NCBI GenBank assembly: GCA_029204225.1
Contig: CM055095.1
Coordinates: forward strand, 71,820,535-71,884,534
Reading direction: 5' to 3'
Source of the DNA: Diphasiastrum complanatum
Taxonomy: Eukaryota > Streptophyta > Lycopodiopsida > Lycopodiales > Lycopodiaceae
Length of the DNA stretch: 64,000 nucleotides
The translations under genes and the position numbers were made by a program. Within the stretch, counting starts at the first letter, position 1. The number at the start of each line of letters is the position of its first letter. Below, one piece after another: positions 59,691-64,000 of the stretch. The notes beneath the pieces are model-generated. The model made no database searches, was not told the origin of the DNA, and saw only the letters and a program-made list of their open reading frames with translations.

Positions 59691-61132
59691 ATAGTACCAA
59701 AATTGGTATTGAACTATAAGACTTTAACTACATAGTCCATCTTGTAGTACCAAACTACACTATTCTGGAGTAACAATTTTGGTACTATTTTCCTTATAGA
59801 TATAGTACCAAACTGGGACTATATGGGACACCCGAACATAGTACCAAATTGGTAGTAGACAGGATACCAGGTTCGTAACCAAGGGTATCATTCGCAAGCA
59901 CTGTGTATCGCAACCAACATAAAGATAAAAAATCTAACAATTTGCTCGCTTTTTGGCTAGATATTATTACTTGATAGGTCTGCAAATGATGCATAATTTT
60001 TCTGCCTCAGGCCATGGAAAAGGCAAGCATGACGGAGCAGGCACGGTCATCAAGAGAACTCTCACTCACGAGGAGTTGAAATTAGATGGCTGGCCCTTGA
60101 AATGTGCAACAGATGTGGTCACATATCTAAAAGAAAGATTTAGGCCAAAAGGAAAAGGTCACAGATGCAGTACAAGAAGGGTTTTTTGGCTGGTCAGCAA
60201 GGATGAGGTACAACGTGATGTGAAATGGGATTGTCAGGGTATCACAGGCTCATGCTCGTTCCATTGTGTTGACGAATATTCCCATGATAGTCCATGATCA
60301 CTACGATTTCGCACACTGTCATGTTTCTACGATTCATGTATTACAGGGCAATGGAGAAGATGCAGGAACAGACAACATGTGGAAGAGTGGAATTATTTGT
60401 TTATCTAGCCATTGCCAAAGTCAGAGACAGCTAGCAGCGACGAAGATGATGACGCTGGAGATAATGACGGTGTTGATGGATCCATGCCAATTCATAATGA
60501 CACTAACCTGCCCATGTATGAGGAAAATCCTGACAGTTTGTGTGACTTGCTGTCCACTGAGGACAATTTTGCAGTCAAAGCAGCAAAGAGAGGAGAGGAT
60601 TTCTACCTTCTTAAATGCACCAAGACGATGTACTAGACAACGACAGCACAACAGGATGCATGGCACAACAGATTTGTTAGAGAAGGGAGCTCTTTAGATA
60701 GTTTTTAGATTTTGCTTAAGAGTGAAGGGGTATTAAAGGTGTCAAAGATGGATACAGTGTTAAAGATCCACAGGAAGTACCTATTTTTGAGACTTAAGTG
60801 CAATTTCATATAGTTACAAATGTACAAAAATTGCTACTTCGATAGCACCAAATTTGGTAGTCAAGTACCAAATAGAAAATCTATAATTTAAGAACAGGTA
60901 CTTTGGAGTTTTAAACAAGCACTACCTGCTTTTCAAATGGAAAAGACATTTTCAGTCAATACCAAAATCACTATGATTGAGGCTTTGATAGCACCAAAAA
61001 ACGTAGCTTGAACTTATCAAAAAAAAATCAAATTACTGATAGATAAGTGATCCAAAGTACCAAATTGGTACTCATCAGTCTCAAAACGGGTACTGTGAAA
61101 GTACCAAATGAATCAATATAAGGCACAAAGCA
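59691..61132 (+). mobile_element. Candidate DNA transposon or transposon-like unit bounded by palindrome clusters
   Basis: A broken coding region (59975-60720) lies between two AT-rich arms that share ACCAA...TTGGT palindromes and many AGTACC words: left arm 59691-59865, right arm 60825-61118. Arms are not a single long terminal inverted repeat; instead the words are scattered as in subterminal repeats. I could not find target duplications, so limits are approximate and the mobile nature is an inference. Confidence 0.4.
59975..60720 (+). pseudogene. Transposase-like coding region (GHGKG/HDGAG, Cys-rich), broken
   Basis: Plus frame FSASGHGKGKHDGAG, VIKRTLTHEELKLDGWPLKC, ATDVVTYLKERF, RVFWLVSKDEVQRDVKWDCQ, SCSFHCVDEYS; then a frameshift near 60285 to RFRTLSCFYDSCITGQWRRC and HVEEWNYLFI; then after a TAG an acidic stretch SSDEDDDAGDNDGVDG and DFYLLKCTKTMY, stop at 60634. 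I recall this layout (GHGKG...DGAG, CFxxxC...W..C.N..V..W) from uncharacterised proteins that occur in many copies in plants and animals and look transposon-encoded, but cannot name the family. The HDGAG Asp could be catalytic; that is speculation. Confidence 0.5.
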
Positions 61133-61140
61133 TCCTGATT

Positions 61141-61341
61141 TCAGACGTTAAGCAAGTCCTCTTTATCATTGTCATCTTCGTATGACATGATGTTGTATAT
61201 GGTTTCATACACATCGGTGGATAATTGGAACATGTTATAATATCTAGGGATAGGCTCCATGGGAAACCGGATTGCTCTCACCAGGTGTGAATAGATCATT
61301 ACCGGTTGTGTCTGGTCCAGAAGGTTGTATGTATTGATCAT
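61141..61341 (-). pseudogene. Unrecognised short coding fragment
   Basis: Minus frame of 66 codons with VMIYSHLVRAIRFPMEPIPR, YYNMFQLSTDVYETIYNIMS and an acidic end EDDNDKEDLLNV. It ends ten bases from the right palindrome arm, converging with the plus-strand coding region, and its upstream part is cut by the gypsy fragment at 61345. It may be the second gene of the same mobile unit. Confidence 0.35.
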
Positions 61342-61359
61342 GCCTTCAACTTGGTCATA

Positions 61360-61990
61360 GTATAGGCCATGCTAAGTTGGCAGCACCACTTAATAATCTG
61401 ACAAAGGGTTTGTTAATAAAAAGAAAAAGTTCGCCTATTGTTTGGAACGAGGAATTGAATCAATGTCTTGAGAAACTTAAAACAATGATTGTTTTAGCTC
61501 TCATGTTACAAATTGCAAATCCAAATTTACCTTACGTCGTAAAAAGGGACGCAAGTGCTATTGCAATTGGAGCGGTTCTATTACAAATGGATAGGCCACT
61601 AGCATTTGAAAGCAAAAAAATTCACTGGTCCTCAGTTGTGTTATACTATGCAGGAAAAAGAATTGTTTGCTGTAATCCATGCACTTAAAACTTGGAGACA
61701 CTACTTGTATGGTAGTAAGTTTGTAGTGTATACGGATCACCAGCCTCTTAAGTATTTTTGTAATCAACATGATCTTTGGGGGAGAAAAGCTTGATGGACT
61801 GAATTGATGCAAGAATTCGATCATGAAAGTCGTTACATAAGAGACATCTCTAATCAAGTTGCAGATGCTCTTAGTTGGATCGGTGAACTGAATGAATTGT
61901 CATACACCCAAATTTCTATGAATCTATATCTTTCGTTGAGAGAAAAATATGAATCAAACTCCCATTTTGGCACATTTGGAACATTGTTCA
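61360..61990 (+). pseudogene. Gypsy L RNase H
   Basis: APLNNLTKGLLIKRKSSPIVW, YVVKRDASAIAIGAVLLQMD (catalytic Asp present in RDAS), a frame change near 61630, then [40 protein letters not shown], a TGA at 61791 and SNQVADALSWIGELNELSYT. Confidence 0.85.
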
Positions 61991-62019
61991 GACCGTAAGG
62001 GTAAATGATTCTATTTGGA

Positions 62020-63017
62020 TTTTAGTGGAACAGTTAACTAAGTTAGCTGCATTCATACCAGTCAATTCAATTATAAAGGCTTCTGAGTTATCCCAGATCT
62101 TTGTTGAAAGATTATTTCGGTTCAATGGTCTGCCCAGTGACATTGTTAGTGATAGAGGTCCTAAGTTCACAGGTCACTTTTGGTTAGCAGTTTTCCATAA
62201 ACTGGAAACTTCTTTGAGTTTAAGTTCTTCTGATCATCCTGAATCAGATGGCCAGACAAAAAGGACTAATGAAACTATGGAATATATTTTGAGGACATAT
62301 GTTTCTCACATGCAATCTCATTGGGAAGATTACCTCCCACTGGTTGAGTTTGCATATAATAGTAGAAAACATTCTGCTACAGGTTACAGTCCTTATATGC
62401 TTATGTACGGTTTTCAACCTAGATCTCCAGTAAATGTTGAGACGAAGTCTGTTAAGATCCAGAAGGTTGCTAATTTTTTGCATGATATACAAGAGATGTT
62501 GCATGTGGCTAAGGATAGTATCCGAAATACTCAGGATAGAGCTAAATACTACACCAATCTTAAGAGATCTCCAAGAGATTTTAAAGTTGATGACTGGGTA
62601 TATCTTAGGATTCCGAAAGATTCTAATTATGTAAAGGGAAGCATTATAAGCTATCTACCTGTTATTGTGGACCTTTCAAGATTGTACGTAGAATTGGTTC
62701 TTTGGCATTTGAACTCGTTCTTCAAGAAAAATCAACTGCACACGCAGTGTTTCATGTAAGTCGTTTGAAACCAAGTTTACATGATGGTGATATAGTTGGA
62801 TCGTCCCATTTGGAAGATTTATCGCTTAGTGTACCTTTGGAACTTGAGAAAGTGCTCAGAACCAGAGATAAACAATTGAGAAATTGTTCTATCTCTGAGT
62901 GCTTAATTCGGAGAAAGCTCATACTGAGGATGATGATTCGTGGGAGAGAGTTGATAGCATAAAGAAAAATTTTCCGAAGATTAGTTTCTAAGGATAGAAA
63001 CAATTTAAGGAGGGAAT
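62020..63017 (+). pseudogene. Gypsy L integrase
   Basis: Open 62025-62759: EQLTKLAAFIPVNS, FNGLPSDIVSDRGPKFTGHF (Asp), HPESDGQTKRTNETMEYIL (Glu present), HWEDYLPLVEFAYNSRKHSA, KVDDWVYLRIPKDSNY, then a frameshift near 62655, [20 protein letters not shown] and a degenerate tail ending KQFKEGIM before the LTR. The first Asp region is missing, removed with the deletion. Confidence 0.85.
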
Positions 63018-63019
63018 AA

Positions 63020-63545
63020 TGTTATGTCCATGACCAGTACATAGGATACAATACAGTCCTAGTCTTGGATACACGGGTACTCCACTGAAAAAAGCTGTTA
63101 GTTTTGCCACGTCATACTGGACGTGACCCAAAAGTAACTAATATCCTTGTGAGGCCCAGATAACACTAAATGGAGTTTAGACAAGGTATGAGACAGTGTA
63201 TGTATGTGTAGAGTTATCAATAGCAATTCTATGAATAATTGATCCATGCTTAGGACTCTATTCTAGGTGAATCTATGTATAGGAAACTTAGGGCTATGCA
63301 TGGCTATGTGCCCAAGATGCTTTTGGCTCTATATATTGGGTCCAAACTCGCCCTACTCCTCATTATGGTTGTGGATTCATTGCCAGGCTCTCACTCTACA
63401 TTCATGCTTCTTATTCCTTGGCGTGGGGGTAAAGCTTCTAGAGTTTGATTGCATGCTTCTACTTGGTTGGGTGGTTTCTCCATATTGTGTTATCCATTGT
63501 GTTTGTGATTTGTAAGCAGGATCTAAGGAGCTTCCCTTATACTGG
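63020..63545 (+). repeat. Gypsy L 3' LTR (right edge uncertain)
   Basis: Starts TGTTATGTCC after TTTAAGGAGGGAATAA. Shares TTGGTTGGGTGGTTT and GTAAGCAGGATCT with the LTR at 28671-29136. The right end is not a clear CA. Confidence 0.6.
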
Positions 63546-63654
63546 CACCCCCAGTTTATCCTCGCTGACGTAAGGAATCTCCTTGAAGTCTTCACGCTAG
63601 ATTTCACACTTATTTTGGGCAAAAATATCTGCAGAAACAAAAGATAAATATCAG

Positions 63655-63750
63655 ACATTACCAAAAACTACCCTCACGATTTTGATGGAGCATATTAACA
63701 GTACCAAATATTGGTACATAGTACCAAAACAGAGGCAATAGGTACCATAC
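63655..63750. repeat. Second ACCAA-TTGGT palindrome cluster
   Basis: GTACCAAATATTGGTAC at 63701-63717, then AGTACC and GGTACC words, the same vocabulary as at 59.7 and 61.1 kb. Confidence 0.7.
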
Positions 63751-63794
63751 ATTACGAATTGATATCCAAAATAATTCAAAATAGTTTTAGCTTG

Positions 63795-64000
63795 GGTCTA
63801 AAATTTCTACATCCACATACACATCCTCCTGATGTTCATCCTGTCGGTGGTCCTGCGCTGTTTGGTGGTCCTGCTGTGCTTGGCCTTTCTGCTCTTGGTC
63901 TTGCTGTTGCTTTTGCTGGTCTTGTTGTGTCTGGTCTTGCTACTCTTGGTCTTGCTGCTGGTCTTGCTAGTCTTGTTGTGCATGGTCTTGATGCTGGTCC
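63795..64000 (-). pseudogene. Gln/Asp-rich repeat coding region, cut by window edge
   Basis: Minus reading is a run of Gln, Asp, His (units like QDQ, QQDQ, TQQDQ) ending DEHQEDVYVDVEILDPS, with two TAG codons where sister units have CAG. On DNA level it is a tandem repeat of TGGTCTTGCTG-like units. Family not recognised; position next to a palindrome cluster mirrors the fragment at 61141-61341. Confidence 0.4.

Larger units (their letters stand above)
61345..63545 (+). mobile_element. Gypsy L: decayed chromovirus-related 3' half with LTR
   Basis: Plus strand from inside RT/RNase H to an LTR. Internal deletion near 61985-62025 removes the region between RNase H and integrase core. The integrase closely parallels D/E/F ([16 protein letters not shown]), so it is an older relative, but its LTR belongs to the family seen at 28671. 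Confidence 0.85.

Noticed and set aside
60847-61118. Right arm as a simple inverted copy of the left arm (terminal inverted repeat)
   Set aside because: The arms share short words and palindromes but do not align end to end, so a long TIR cannot be claimed.

Overview
The window is nuclear DNA of a land plant with a large, retrotransposon-rich genome. Evidence: a plant-type sphingosine kinase gene split by many GT-AG introns, Ty1-copia and Ty3-gypsy (chromovirus) elements primed by initiator tRNA-Met, a tRNA-derived SINE and a small secreted DUF26/ginkbilobin-like gene. A 27-kb intron full of nested elements would suit a gymnosperm or a fern; the sequence alone does not decide which. Nothing suggests an organelle, a bacterium or a CRISPR system.

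Bases 1-46,695 are dominated by one host gene on the plus strand, a sphingosine kinase. Ten exons can be placed to the base. They join in frame at every junction and give about 421 residues ending in a stop at 46,693-46,695; the amino terminus lies off the left edge. Two introns are huge. Intron 442-27,709 (27.3 kb) holds three copia remnants, then a 15-kb stack of one chromovirus family. In that stack a decayed plus copy (D, 8,148-23,286) is split by a minus copy (E, 9,409-20,687), and E is split by a young plus copy (F, 14,091-20,406). Each insertion has a 5-bp target duplication that I could read. A solo LTR of an unrelated family also sits in D. Intron 27,811-40,005 (12.2 kb) holds a second pile: gypsy I on the minus strand, inserted in a copia element, with a further deleted element H inside it.

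Bases 46,696-64,000 are intergenic. They hold a SINE, a copia RT-RNase H fragment, a locally repeated unit of about 1 kb (50.7-52.8 and 55.3-56.4 kb), a small DUF26-like secreted protein gene at 53,656-54,075 behind duplicated promoter-like DNA, and decayed gypsy fragments at 58.7-59.1 and 61.3-63.5 kb. At 59.7-61.1 kb lies an unusual unit: a broken coding region with GHGKG/HDGAG and Cys-rich motifs, bounded on both sides by clusters of ACCAA-TTGGT palindromes. The same palindromes return at 63.7 kb beside a Gln/Asp-rich coding repeat.

The host gene seems unharmed by its load: all ten exons are open and splice sites are canonical. The most interesting items are the self-nested chromovirus family (with an unusual Asp-Asp-Gly-Ala protease motif and a 16-bp palindrome at the LTR edge), the hairpin-forming coding minisatellite at 23.8-24.1 kb, and the palindrome-bounded mobile-looking unit at 59.7-61.1 kb.
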